NCBI RefSeq assembly: GCF_014298075.1
Contig: NZ_CP060418.1
Coordinates: 2,666,001 to 2,730,000, forward strand
Reading direction: 5' to 3'
DNA length: 64,000 nucleotides
Source of the DNA: Enterobacter sp. JUb54
Lineage (GTDB): Bacteria; Pseudomonadota; Gammaproteobacteria; Enterobacterales; Enterobacteriaceae
Made by a program: the position numbers and the translations under genes. Every line of letters begins with the position of its first letter. Position 1 is the stretch's first letter. Positions 9,010-22,755 of the stretch are shown here, in pieces. Below the pieces are notes generated by a model, which worked only from the letters and a program-made list of their open reading frames with translations, was not told where the DNA came from and did not search any database.

Positions 9010-9108
9010 AGAATAACTCCAGAGAAAATTTAAAAATAAATGGAAAACTGAATTAAGGCGTAGTGATACCAGGAAATAATTAATTGTTATTTCCCGCTCA
9101 GTTATTAA

Positions 9109-9750
9109 TCAGAATTTTTCAGGGATTTTCCGGTCAATGGAAATAAGCTGCCCTTTTTTCACCGTAATATATCCCCCCGCTTTCAACGCCGCCAGCACCT
9201 GATAGACATAGCTTCTTGAAAGGTTCGTTCGTTTAATAATAAACGCGGACAAGCTTTCACGCTTTCCGGTATCAATTTCGCTGCGGTACAAATAGCGTGA
9301 CAACATCGATTTGATGGTCTGAAACCCAGACAGATTGCCCCTTTCGTTGCTGGCATCCAGGGTGAAGACGCTCATGTAAACCAGAATCTGCGCCAGCTCT
9401 TTCATATACTGCGGTGACGAGTGGAAGAAAATACGTTCAAAGTCGCTGACCGCCACTTGAGTAAACCGGCATTTTTCCAGGCACTGATAGACTAATTTGA
9501 CCGACGGACAATAGTACTCCAGTAACCCCAGCGGCATATTTTCGATAACAATCCCCAACAGGTTTTGCTCATCGTCAACGGCGAGGGTCATTTTCCCTTC
9601 CAGCACAAAGTAGATAAACCCCTCTGCGGGCTGGAAACGGTCGCCGGCGGCCAGTTCCACAGACTCACCACAGGCGATAACCTCAGGCAAGTGGGTCGTG
9701 AGTTCCAGCGTCTGGTAAAAAGAGTGGATATTGCCAAAACGACTCGTCAT
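9109..9750 (-). CDS. IprA/YaiV-family helix-turn-helix regulator
   Basis: A 213-residue Crp-like regulator. It has an N-terminal cupin-type sensor half (FIYFVLEGKMTLAVDDEQ near 45-65) and a C-terminal winged helix with RTNLSRSYVYQVLAALKAGG and KKGQLISIDRKIPE near 168-210. The C-terminal pattern closely follows E. coli YaiV (IprA), a regulator linked to peroxide resistance. The classical cAMP pocket residues are not evident. It lies 99 bases upstream of yiaWV on the same strand and divergent from scrK, so a role in controlling yiaWV is possible. The start has GGAGAG about 10 bases upstream. Confidence 0.7.
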   Translation of the reverse strand: MTSRFGNIHSFYQTLELTTHLPEVIACGESVELAAGDRFQPAEGFIYFVLEGKMTLAVDDEQNLLGIVIENMPLGLLEYYCPSVKLVYQCLEKCRFTQVAVSDFERIFFHSSPQYMKELAQILVYMSVFTLDASNERGNLSGFQTIKSMLSRYLYRSEIDTGKRESLSAFIIKRTNLSRSYVYQVLAALKAGGYITVKKGQLISIDRKIPEKF

Positions 9751-9955
9751 CTTTTCGTGCGCTCTCCTTTACCAACCGGCAGCGGGCAAATCATTGCTGT
9801 AGAAAATATACAGAAGAACCTCAGGCAGTAAAAGTCCACAGCTGGAGTTCTGCCGCTATCGTCTTGTTTTATCGCCTCCAGAGGCTCGTTTCTTGCCCTG
9901 CCTCGCACTTTATCAGCCCCGGCATTCCGATCGCTGGCGGGCTATGCTTTAATTA

Positions 9956-9970
9956 GCTAAACCGTTTTAA
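9956..9970 (+). promoter_or_regulatory. ScrR operator upstream of scrK (imperfect)
   Basis: GCTAAACCGTTTTAA differs by about one base from the core of the perfect operators before scrY (CTAAACCGGTTTAG). It lies 23 bases before the scrK start, where a LacI-family repressor would block transcription. Confidence 0.7.
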
Positions 9971-9992
9971 TTAAGTTTAGCAAGAAGGTGGA

Positions 9993-10922
9993 ATGAATAT
10001 GAAAACGAACGTATGGGTACTGGGCGACGCCGTGGTGGATCTGCTGCCGGAATCGGAAGGTCGCCTGCTGCAATGTCCCGGCGGCGCACCTGCCAACGTG
10101 GCGGTGGGGATCGCCCGCCTCGGCGGCCACAGCGGGTTTATCGGCCGCGTCGGCAACGACCCTTTTGGCCGCTTTATGCGTCAAACCCTGCAGCAGGAGC
10201 AGGTCAACGTCAGCCATATGCGGCTCGACGAGCACCACCGCACCTCCACCGTGGTGGTCGAGCTTGACCCCGGCGGCGAGCGAAGCTTCACCTTTATGGT
10301 CCGCCCCAGCGCCGACCTGTTCCTGCAGCCGGACGACCTGCCGACCTTTGCCGCCAACGAGTGGCTGCACGTCTGCTCTATCGCCCTCAGTGCCGAACCC
10401 AGCCGCAGCACCACCTTCGCGGCGATGGCGCAGATCAAACAGGCCGGCGGACGGGTCAGTTTTGACCCCAATATCCGCCCGGACCTGTGGCAGGACCCGG
10501 CGCAGCTGCACGCCTGTCTCGACCGCGCCCTGGGCCTGGCGAATGTGGTGAAGCTCTCCGAAGAGGAGCTGGAATTGATCAGCGGCAGCCCTGATTTAGC
10601 CCAGGGCGTCGCGATTCTGAGCCAGCGCTACCAACCCGATTTGCTACTGGTCACCCAGGGAAAAGCCGGCGTGCTGGCGGTGTTCCAGCAGAAGCTGGTG
10701 CACTTCAGCGCTAAGCCGGTGGTCAGCGTCGATACCACCGGAGCAGGAGATGCGTTTGTCGCCGGGCTGCTCGCCAGCCTTGCCGCCAATGGGATGCCGC
10801 AGACGCTGGAGGCGCTGGAACCCACCATCGCCCTCGCGCAGACCTGCGGGGCGCTCGCCACCACCGCCAAAGGGGCAATGACCGCCCTGCCTTATCAGCA
10901 CGATCTTCAGCGCCAGTTTTGA
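9993..10922 (+). CDS. scrK: fructokinase of the sucrose regulon
   Basis: ScrK phosphorylates the fructose released when ScrB cleaves sucrose-6-phosphate, giving fructose-6-phosphate. The 309-residue PfkB-family protein shows GGAPANVAVGIARLGG near 30-45 and the C-terminal catalytic motif DTTGAGDAF at 247-255, whose Asp is the general base. Sequence and context match Klebsiella and plasmid pUR400 ScrK very closely. The start follows AAGGTGG; the ATG two codons later is an alternative. It has its own operator and a hairpin at its end, so it is a separate transcription unit from scrYAB. Confidence 0.96.
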   Translation: MNMKTNVWVLGDAVVDLLPESEGRLLQCPGGAPANVAVGIARLGGHSGFIGRVGNDPFGRFMRQTLQQEQVNVSHMRLDEHHRTSTVVVELDPGGERSFTFMVRPSADLFLQPDDLPTFAANEWLHVCSIALSAEPSRSTTFAAMAQIKQAGGRVSFDPNIRPDLWQDPAQLHACLDRALGLANVVKLSEEELELISGSPDLAQGVAILSQRYQPDLLLVTQGKAGVLAVFQQKLVHFSAKPVVSVDTTGAGDAFVAGLLASLAANGMPQTLEALEPTIALAQTCGALATTAKGAMTALPYQHDLQRQF

Positions 10923-10929
10923 TCCCCCC

Positions 10930-10948
10930 GGGCCGCCCATCGCGGCCC
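10930..10948 (+). terminator. terminator after scrK
   Basis: 7-bp perfect stem GGGCCGC with its complement and a 5-base loop, followed by ACTTTGTT. It separates scrK from the scrY promoter region. Confidence 0.55.
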
Positions 10949-10952
10949 ACTT

Positions 10953-10968
10953 TGTTGCATCCATCACA
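10953..10968 (+). promoter_or_regulatory. candidate CRP site upstream of scrY
   Basis: TGTTG, six bases, TCACA: one half-site is perfect and the other has two mismatches to TGTGA-N6-TCACA. It lies just upstream of the first ScrR operator, which fits the known cAMP-CRP dependence of the scr regulon. Confidence 0.45.
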
Positions 10969-10973
10969 ATTAT

Positions 10974-10985
10974 TAAACCGGTTTA
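10974..10985 (+). promoter_or_regulatory. ScrR operator 1 of scrY
   Basis: Perfect 12-bp palindrome TAAACCGGTTTA, flanked downstream by GC. It is identical in core to operator 2; the two centres are 58 bases apart. Confidence 0.85.
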
Positions 10986-11030
10986 GCAAATTATATTCAC
11001 AGCGCGCAATTATCGCGTTTAACATAGCGC

Positions 11031-12606
<1,576 letters not shown>

Positions 12607-12632
12607 TAAACCACGCCTGACACCAGAGCAAG

Positions 12633-12663
12633 CCGGGGCAGCGAGCACCATGCGCCGCCCCGG
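12633..12663 (+). terminator. intercistronic hairpin between scrY and scrA
   Basis: Stem CCGGGGC with its complement around an imperfect loop, in the 126-base gap between scrY and scrA. There is no T-run, so it is more likely a partial terminator or mRNA stabiliser tuning porin against PTS levels than a full stop. Confidence 0.4.
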
Positions 12664-12732
12664 AACAATAATGACGCAGACACTGCGCCCCCGTGAATAC
12701 GGAAACAATAGCTAATACATTCAGAGGGTACT

Positions 12733-14103
12733 ATGGATTTTGAACACATTTCCCGCTCGCTGCTTCCCCTGTTGGGAGGCAAGGAAAATATCGCCAGCGC
12801 CGCGCACTGCGCCACGCGCCTGCGTCTGGTGCTGGTCGATGACTCGCTCGCCGATCAGCAGGCCATCGGTAAAATCGAAGGGGTAAAAGGCTGTTTCCGT
12901 AACGCCGGACAGATGCAGATTATTTTCGGCACCGGGGTGGTGAATAAAGTCTACGCCGCCTTTATCCAGGTGGCTGGGGTTGGCGAATCCAGCAAATCGG
13001 AAGCCGCCGACATGGCGGCGAAAAAACTGAATCCGTTCCAGCGCATCGCCCGCCTGCTGTCGAATATCTTCGTGCCGATCATTCCGGCGATCGTCGCCTC
13101 CGGCCTGCTGATGGGCCTGCTGGGGATGGTCAAAACCTACGGCTGGGTCGACCCGAGCAACGCGATCTACATTATTCTCGATATGTGCAGCTCGGCGGCG
13201 TTTATTATTCTGCCGATATTGATTGGCTTTACCGCCGCCCGCGAGTTTGGCGGTAACCCCTATCTGGGGGCGACGCTCGGCGGCATTCTGACCCACCCGG
13301 CGCTGACCAACGCCTGGGGCGTCGCGGCGGGTTTCCACAGCATGAACTTTTTTGGTCTGGAAGTGGCGATGATCGGCTACCAGGGGACGGTGTTCCCGGT
13401 GCTGCTGGCGGTGTGGTTTATGAGCATCGTCGAGAAGCAGCTGCGCCGGGTGATCCCTGACGCGCTGGATCTCATCCTCACGCCATTCCTGACGGTGATC
13501 ATTTCAGGCTTTATCGCCCTGCTGATTATCGGCCCGGCCGGACGCGCGCTGGGTGACGGCATTTCGTTTATTCTCAGCACGTTGATTACCCATGCCGGCT
13601 GGCTGGCAGGGCTGCTGTTTGGCGGTCTCTATTCGGTTATCGTTATTACCGGGATCCACCACAGCTTCCACGCCATCGAGGCCGGGCTGCTGGGCAATCC
13701 CGCCATCGGCGTGAACTTCCTGCTGCCGATTTGGGCCATGGCTAACGTCGCTCAGGGTGGCGCCTGCCTGGCGGTGTGGTTTAAAACCAAAGATGCCAAA
13801 ATCAAAGCCATTACCCTGCCGTCGGCATTTTCTGCGATGCTGGGGATCACCGAGGCGGCGATTTTCGGGATTAACCTGCGCTTTGTGAAGCCGTTTATCG
13901 CCGCGTTAATCGGCGGCGCGGCGGGCGGTGCCTGGGTGGTATCCATGCATGTCTATATGACGGCGGTGGGCCTGACGGCGATCCCCGGCATGGCGATCGT
14001 GCAGGCCAGTTCGCTGCTGAACTACATTATTGGGATGGTTATCGCCTTCGGCGTTGCCTTTACCGTCTCTCTGCTGCTGAAATACAAAACGGACGCTGAA
14101 TAA
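12733..14103 (+). CDS. scrA: sucrose-specific PTS enzyme IIBC
   Basis: ScrA imports sucrose and phosphorylates it to sucrose-6-phosphate. The 456-residue inner-membrane protein has an N-terminal EIIB domain with the phosphocysteine in AAHCATRLR (Cys26). A linker leads into the membrane EIIC domain from about residue 100 (NPFQRIARLLSNIFVPIIPA), including the conserved GIHHSFHAIEAG. No EIIA domain is present, so phosphate must come from the glucose EIIA (Crr), as known for ScrA. Its last base is shared with the scrB start codon. The ribosome-binding site is AGAGGG. Confidence 0.96.
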   Translation: MDFEHISRSLLPLLGGKENIASAAHCATRLRLVLVDDSLADQQAIGKIEGVKGCFRNAGQMQIIFGTGVVNKVYAAFIQVAGVGESSKSEAADMAAKKLNPFQRIARLLSNIFVPIIPAIVASGLLMGLLGMVKTYGWVDPSNAIYIILDMCSSAAFIILPILIGFTAAREFGGNPYLGATLGGILTHPALTNAWGVAAGFHSMNFFGLEVAMIGYQGTVFPVLLAVWFMSIVEKQLRRVIPDALDLILTPFLTVIISGFIALLIIGPAGRALGDGISFILSTLITHAGWLAGLLFGGLYSVIVITGIHHSFHAIEAGLLGNPAIGVNFLLPIWAMANVAQGGACLAVWFKTKDAKIKAITLPSAFSAMLGITEAAIFGINLRFVKPFIAALIGGAAGGAWVVSMHVYMTAVGLTAIPGMAIVQASSLLNYIIGMVIAFGVAFTVSLLLKYKTDAE

Positions 14104-15503
14104 TGTCACTTCCCTCACGGCTGCCTGCGATTTTGCAGGCCGTTATGCAAGGCCAGCCGCGTGCGCTGGCCGACGAGCACTATCCTCGCTGGCACCATGC
14201 GCCGGTGACCGGGCTGATGAACGATCCCAACGGTTTTGTGACCTTCAACGGTCGCTACCACCTGTTTTATCAGTGGAACCCCCTCGCCTGCGACCATACC
14301 TTTAAGTGCTGGGCGCACTGGAGCTCCGCCGACCTGCTGCAGTGGCAGCATGAACCGATCGCCCTGATGCCCGACGAAGAGTATGACCGTAACGGCTGCT
14401 ATTCCGGCAGCGCGGTGGATAACAACGGGACGCTGACCCTGTGCTACACCGGCAACGTTAAATTCAGCGACGGCAGCCGGACCGCCTGGCAGTGCCTGGC
14501 GACGGAAAATGCCGACGGCACCTTCAGCAAACTCGGCCCGGTGCTGCCGCTGCCGGAGGGCTACACCGGGCACGTGCGCGACCCGAAAGTGTGGCAGCAC
14601 GAGGGCCGCTGGTACATGGTGCTGGGTGCTCAGGATCGGCAAAAGCACGGCAAAGTGCTGCTGTTCAGCTCCCCCGACCTGCACCAGTGGACTCACGAAG
14701 GCGAAATCGCGGGCTACGGGATCAACCACCTCACCGACGCGGGCTATATGTGGGAATGCCCGGACCTGTTTCCCCTCGGCGACCAGCAGATCCTGATTTG
14801 CTGCCCGCAGGGCGTCACCCGCGAGGCGGAACGTTTTCTCAATAGCTACCCGGCGGTGTGGATGGCCGGCGATGTCGATTACGCCAGCGCCCGCTTCAGC
14901 CACGGTGAGCTGCACGAGCTGGATGCCGGGTTCGAGTTTTATGCCCCGCAAACCATGCAGACCCCCGATGGCCGTCGGGTGCTGGTCGGCTGGATGGGGG
15001 TGCCGGATGGCGAAGAGATGCACCAGCCAACGCTGGCTAACGGCTGGATCCATCAGATGACCTGCCTGCGCGAGCTGGAGTGGCACAACGGCACGCTGTA
15101 TCAACGCCCGCTGCGCGAGCTGACCGCCCTGCGCGGCGACGCCCACGGCTGGCAGCCGCAGCCTCTGCCGCTGGAACCGATGGAAATCGAACTGGCAACC
15201 GCCGGCGACGCGGCGTTCAGCATCGATTTCGGCGGCGCGTTAACGCTGGAGCGCGATGCCCACGGCATTCGTCTCGCGCGACGCAGCCTCGTCAGCGACG
15301 AGATGCTCTATCGCTACTGGCGCGGCGATATTCAGACGTTGCGGATTTTCATCGACCGTTCAAGCGTGGAAATCTTTATTAATGACGGTGCGGGGGTGAT
15401 GAGCAGCCGCTTCTTCCCGCGCTATCCAGGGGAAGTGGTGTTCAGCGGTGCGACGCCGGCGACATTCTGCTACTGGTCGCTGAGGTCATGCATGGTAGTA
15501 TAA
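14103..15503 (+). CDS. scrB: sucrose-6-phosphate hydrolase (invertase)
   Basis: ScrB splits sucrose-6-phosphate into glucose-6-phosphate and fructose in the cytosol. The 466-residue GH32 enzyme has the nucleophile motif MNDPNG at 39-44 (Asp41), the RDP motif at 159-161 and the acid/base motif ECPD at 218-221 (Glu218), then a C-terminal beta-sandwich (about 340-466). Sequence is nearly colinear with Klebsiella ScrB. It overlaps scrA by one base, ensuring translational coupling. Confidence 0.96.
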   Translation: MSLPSRLPAILQAVMQGQPRALADEHYPRWHHAPVTGLMNDPNGFVTFNGRYHLFYQWNPLACDHTFKCWAHWSSADLLQWQHEPIALMPDEEYDRNGCYSGSAVDNNGTLTLCYTGNVKFSDGSRTAWQCLATENADGTFSKLGPVLPLPEGYTGHVRDPKVWQHEGRWYMVLGAQDRQKHGKVLLFSSPDLHQWTHEGEIAGYGINHLTDAGYMWECPDLFPLGDQQILICCPQGVTREAERFLNSYPAVWMAGDVDYASARFSHGELHELDAGFEFYAPQTMQTPDGRRVLVGWMGVPDGEEMHQPTLANGWIHQMTCLRELEWHNGTLYQRPLRELTALRGDAHGWQPQPLPLEPMEIELATAGDAAFSIDFGGALTLERDAHGIRLARRSLVSDEMLYRYWRGDIQTLRIFIDRSSVEIFINDGAGVMSSRFFPRYPGEVVFSGATPATFCYWSLRSCMVV

Positions 15504-15533
15504 GCGTTTTACTTTCAGGCGCATGCTGTCGTG

Positions 15534-16538
15534 ATGAAAACCAAACGCGTTACTATTAAAGATATCGCCGAGCTGGCGGGTGTCTCAAAGGCGACCGCCA
15601 GCCTGGTGCTGAACGGTCGCGGTAAAGAGCTCCGCGTGGCGCAGGAAACCCGCGACCGTGTGCTGGCGATCGCCCGCGAACAACATTACCAGCCCAGTAT
15701 TCACGCCCGCTCGCTGCGGGATAACCGTAGCCATACCATCGGCCTGGTGGTCCCTGAAATCACTAACTACGGGTTTGCCGTTTTCTCCCACGAACTGGAA
15801 ATGCTGTGCCGCGAGGCCGGCGTTCAGTTGCTCATCTCCTGCACCGATGAAAATCCGGCCCAGGAGAGCATGGTGGTCAATAACATGATCGCCCGCCAGG
15901 TTGACGGGCTGATTGTCGCCTCGTGCATGCACAACGATGCCGATTACCTCAAGCTCAGCGAGCAGCTGCCGGTGGTGCTGTTTGACCGCTGCCCCAGCGA
16001 GAGCACGCTGCCGCTGGTGATGACCGACTCCGTCAGCCCGACGGCGGAACTGATTTCGCGCATTGCGCCGCAGCATCGCGACGAATTCTGGTTCCTCGGC
16101 GGGCAGCCGCGGCTGTCGCCATCGCGCGATCGTCTGGCCGGTTTTACCCAAGGGCTGGCGAACGCCGGGGTGGAGCTCCGCCCCGAGTGGGTGATTAACG
16201 GCAACTATCATCCCAGCTCCGGCTACGAGATGTTTGCCGCGCTCTGCGCGCGCCTTGGACGACCGCCAAAGGCACTGTTCACTGCGGCCTGCGGCCTGCT
16301 GGAAGGGGTGCTGCGCTATATGAGTCAGCACCATTTACTGGATTCCGGGATCCATCTGGCGAGCTTCGACGACCACTATCTGTACGATTCGCTGTCGCTG
16401 CGTATCGACACCGTGCAGCAGGATAACCGCCAGTTGGCCTGGCACTGCTACGATCTGATAAGCCAGCTGATTGAGGGCAATACGCCCGAGCCGCTACAGC
16501 GCTACCTGCCGGCGACGCTGCAAATTCGCCATCGTTGA
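15534..16538 (+). CDS. scrR: LacI-family sucrose operon repressor
   Basis: ScrR represses scrK and scrYAB and is released by fructose or fructose-1-phosphate in known systems. The 334-residue protein has the DNA-binding helix-turn-helix [20 protein letters not shown] at residues 6-25 and a periplasmic-binding-protein-like effector domain. The ATG at 15534 is chosen because it gives the [10 protein letters not shown] start known from Klebsiella ScrR; a GTG directly before it (15531) is the alternative. It follows scrB by 30 bases on the same strand, so read-through from scrYAB would give autoregulation. Convergent with hipA. Confidence 0.95.
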   Translation: MKTKRVTIKDIAELAGVSKATASLVLNGRGKELRVAQETRDRVLAIAREQHYQPSIHARSLRDNRSHTIGLVVPEITNYGFAVFSHELEMLCREAGVQLLISCTDENPAQESMVVNNMIARQVDGLIVASCMHNDADYLKLSEQLPVVLFDRCPSESTLPLVMTDSVSPTAELISRIAPQHRDEFWFLGGQPRLSPSRDRLAGFTQGLANAGVELRPEWVINGNYHPSSGYEMFAALCARLGRPPKALFTAACGLLEGVLRYMSQHHLLDSGIHLASFDDHYLYDSLSLRIDTVQQDNRQLAWHCYDLISQLIEGNTPEPLQRYLPATLQIRHR

Positions 16539-16605
16539 TTTACCCGCGCGATGTGAGTGATGGCATTGAAAAACGTCAGATGAGTCTTTAGCAGATAATT
16601 GACTT

Positions 16606-16628
16606 TGCCGCGTTAAACTGACGCGGCA
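16606..16628. terminator. hairpin between scrR and hipA
   Basis: Perfect 8-bp stem TGCCGCGT with its complement and a 7-base loop, in the gap between the convergent scrR and hipA genes. It probably ends one or both transcripts; flanking T-runs are short. Confidence 0.5.
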
Positions 16629-16646
16629 TCGAATGCGTCGAGTACG

Positions 16647-17930
16647 CTACTGGCGTAGTGCCATCATCACTTCCGGCGCACCTTCAAAAATGAACGGATT
16701 GAGGAACATCCTTCCCCAAAATAGTTTTCTATCTACTTCACTTAGTTCTACCTCATCGCAAATGGCTTTCCAGTTCATACGGACCGTTTCGAGATAATGC
16801 GAAATAAGCTCAGTGGCTTCACGTTCACTCAGCAAAAATCGGGAAGCTGCCGACAGGCATACGGCAAGATTACTCATCCGATTTTCACCAACGATCAGCA
16901 TCGCCTGCGTGGCTTCATTGCCTGCGCGTCCTTGAGGACAAATATCATATGCAGGCGTCAGGCTAAGCGCTTTACCATCCCAGAATGCCGCATGATTTCT
17001 GGCATGATCGTCGGTGTTGCCGCAAATAACGTTGAAGACGAGACGACCAAACAGTTCCCGTAGCGTTTCTTTAGGTGCGCTAAAACGCTGGCGTATGATA
17101 TCCGTCAGCTCCTCGTAGCTTGCATACCTTGCCATCATCTCATCAAGGCCCAAAATGGTCAGCGCAGAAACCATCAGGCGACGCTGCCATCCGGTCTGGC
17201 TTCGCAGGCGATCGAAACGCTCAATAAGCAGAACATCTTTACCGGCTGTATGACGAAAGAGAACAGGTGCAACATTTAAACCAACGCTGGCAGCCAGGCG
17301 CATGGCGATATATTCACCTTTAACAACGTTATAGGTGTCCGTCGAAGAAGAGAATTTGGCAATAAATTTACGCTCCCCGAATTCAATCATCGCTTTTGGC
17401 CGCGCGCCACCAAGTGAAGTACCATGAAATAACGCCTGTTCAAGATCAACGGTTAACGGTATACCGTTTTCCACCATCGACGCGGCCTGCATAAGTTCTT
17501 CAAGCGATGCCCCTCGCGGCGAACGTGGAACGTACTCCGTCGATGAACGCTGGAAATCAAGGCCACCAATCCGGTCAGAGCCGGACTCAAGTAAGTAGGT
17601 CATTTCATCCAGCGTGTTGGGATCGCTATTTCTCCCTTGTGCCCCCATCAGCCGGTTCAGAATCACTCTCCGCCCCCAGGCGTCAGGTGCAGCATCGCGT
17701 AACGCACTCGCCTGCAGTAAGCCTGGCGCAGGGAAAATAGCGCCTCTGACCAGCGGAAGTTCCGGCGCATAAACCGCTATCGCCTCTTTTCGCTCCAGAT
17801 AACTGCGACCGTAGTTGAAGATAAAACGATGGTTATCCCTGCTTAATACGCCTGCGACAACCGGCTCCGTGGCGCCGGGAAACCAGATCCAGACATACAC
17901 CTGTGCAATATGATTATCAGAAATCATCAT
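16647..17930 (-). CDS. hipA: HipA-type serine/threonine kinase toxin
   Basis: HipA toxins are kinases; E. coli HipA phosphorylates glutamyl-tRNA synthetase and so halts translation. This 427-residue protein shows the family order: N-terminal HipA couple region (RDAAPDAWGRRVI at 78-90), P-loop-like TSLGGARPK at 171-179, LIERFDR at 235-241, catalytic loop NTDDHARNH at 305-313 (Asp307) and metal-binding AYDICP at 327-332 (Asp329). All kinase residues appear intact. Its start lies inside the end of the upstream xre antitoxin gene (14-base overlap), the normal hipBA order. The cellular target cannot be predicted. Confidence 0.85.
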   Translation of the reverse strand: MMISDNHIAQVYVWIWFPGATEPVVAGVLSRDNHRFIFNYGRSYLERKEAIAVYAPELPLVRGAIFPAPGLLQASALRDAAPDAWGRRVILNRLMGAQGRNSDPNTLDEMTYLLESGSDRIGGLDFQRSSTEYVPRSPRGASLEELMQAASMVENGIPLTVDLEQALFHGTSLGGARPKAMIEFGERKFIAKFSSSTDTYNVVKGEYIAMRLAASVGLNVAPVLFRHTAGKDVLLIERFDRLRSQTGWQRRLMVSALTILGLDEMMARYASYEELTDIIRQRFSAPKETLRELFGRLVFNVICGNTDDHARNHAAFWDGKALSLTPAYDICPQGRAGNEATQAMLIVGENRMSNLAVCLSAASRFLLSEREATELISHYLETVRMNWKAICDEVELSEVDRKLFWGRMFLNPFIFEGAPEVMMALRQ

Positions 17931-18255
17931 TTATCTCTTTCCTTGAGTGATGGACTGCGCGTGGCATCAGCGACAGCGTTTTCTCGGCGTTTGCGAGATG
18001 CAATGACATAGCCGATCTGTCGGGTGTAAACAGCGGCACCCCCACGATGGTCGCCAGTTCAAACACGGCACCAATCGCACATCCCATATCCCCTTCTTCA
18101 GCACGATAGACGAGCCCGCGCGATACGCCGGCACGTTCCGCCAGCTCTTCAATGGTGAGTTTGGATTCGATGCGTGCGGTACGGATCATCATACCCAGCA
18201 GTCGGGCAGCATCGCGACTGTAACGGGAGTAGGTTCGAGCTGAAGGCTTTGCCAT
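17917..18255 (-). CDS. hipB: HipB-like Xre-family antitoxin
   Basis: A 112-residue DNA-binding protein with a Cro/C1-type helix-turn-helix: LLGMMIRTARIESKLTIEEL, AERAGVSRGLVYRAEEGD and a following helix (about 18-75). It is expected to bind and inactivate the HipA toxin and to repress its own operon. It overlaps hipA by 14 bases. The C-terminal 25 residues (EKTLSLMPRAVHHSRKE) are probably the flexible toxin-contact or degradation tail, by analogy with HipB. Confidence 0.82.
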   Translation of the reverse strand: MAKPSARTYSRYSRDAARLLGMMIRTARIESKLTIEELAERAGVSRGLVYRAEEGDMGCAIGAVFELATIVGVPLFTPDRSAMSLHLANAEKTLSLMPRAVHHSRKEINDDF

Positions 18256-18267
18256 GGTGAATCTCTT

Positions 18268-18401
18268 GTCTTATTAATAGCGCATATCTTGCAAGTATAT
18301 CCTGTTTATAGAACATCACAATTCAACCGACTGAAGCAGGCACAATGTAATGATGTCCTATAAATGACTCAAAAGTTAATAATACGCACTATTAATAGAA
18401 C
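18268..18401 (-). promoter_or_regulatory. possible HipB operators
   Basis: Upstream of hipB, two similar blocks in opposite orientation, TTATTAATAGCGC (about 18270-18282) and GCACTATTAATAG (about 18386-18398), are candidate operators for autorepression. Each contains the palindromic core TATTAATA. The link to HipB is inference. Confidence 0.3.
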
Positions 18402-18405
18402 AAAT

Positions 18406-22543
<4,138 letters not shown>

Positions 22544-22564
22544 AGTGTTCCCTGGTGTTGGGGC

Positions 22565-22626
22565 AAAAAAAAAGACCAAAACAGAGACGCTCCCCATATA
22601 CGGGAGAGCATTCCTATTTTGGTCTT
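22565..22626 (-). terminator. leader terminator of the bgl operon
   Basis: On the minus strand AAGACCAAAA pairs with TTTTGGTCTT across an inner GCTCTCCC/GGGGAGC-type stem, followed by nine T. It stops transcription before bglF unless the overlapping antiterminator hairpin forms. The upstream arm (22621-22626) is shared with that hairpin. Confidence 0.88.
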
Positions 22627-22649
22627 GCCTGCTTTCGCAGTAGCACGCC
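22621..22649 (-). promoter_or_regulatory. ribonucleic antiterminator (RAT) bound by BglG
   Basis: On the minus strand this 29-base element keeps the bgl RAT pattern: GG at the 5' end, TACTGC, a four-base loop, GCAGGCAA and a final ACC. Its last six bases are part of the terminator stem, so RNA bound by the antiterminator cannot form the terminator. Length and spacing are the same as in the E. coli bgl leader. Confidence 0.88.
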
Positions 22650-22755
22650 ATCATAAAAATGGGTTATTTCGGCGGATTATCTCAGCGGCCTTTACCGATT
22701 TCAATGGCGACCGAACAAAAGTGTGAACTGGATTAAGTAAATTCTTAAGTCAATA

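Noticed and set aside
22544-22654. Extended BglF start at 22654
   Set aside because: The extension would be translated from the RAT/terminator leader; the start at 22543 has a ribosome-binding site and the conserved EIIB N-terminus.
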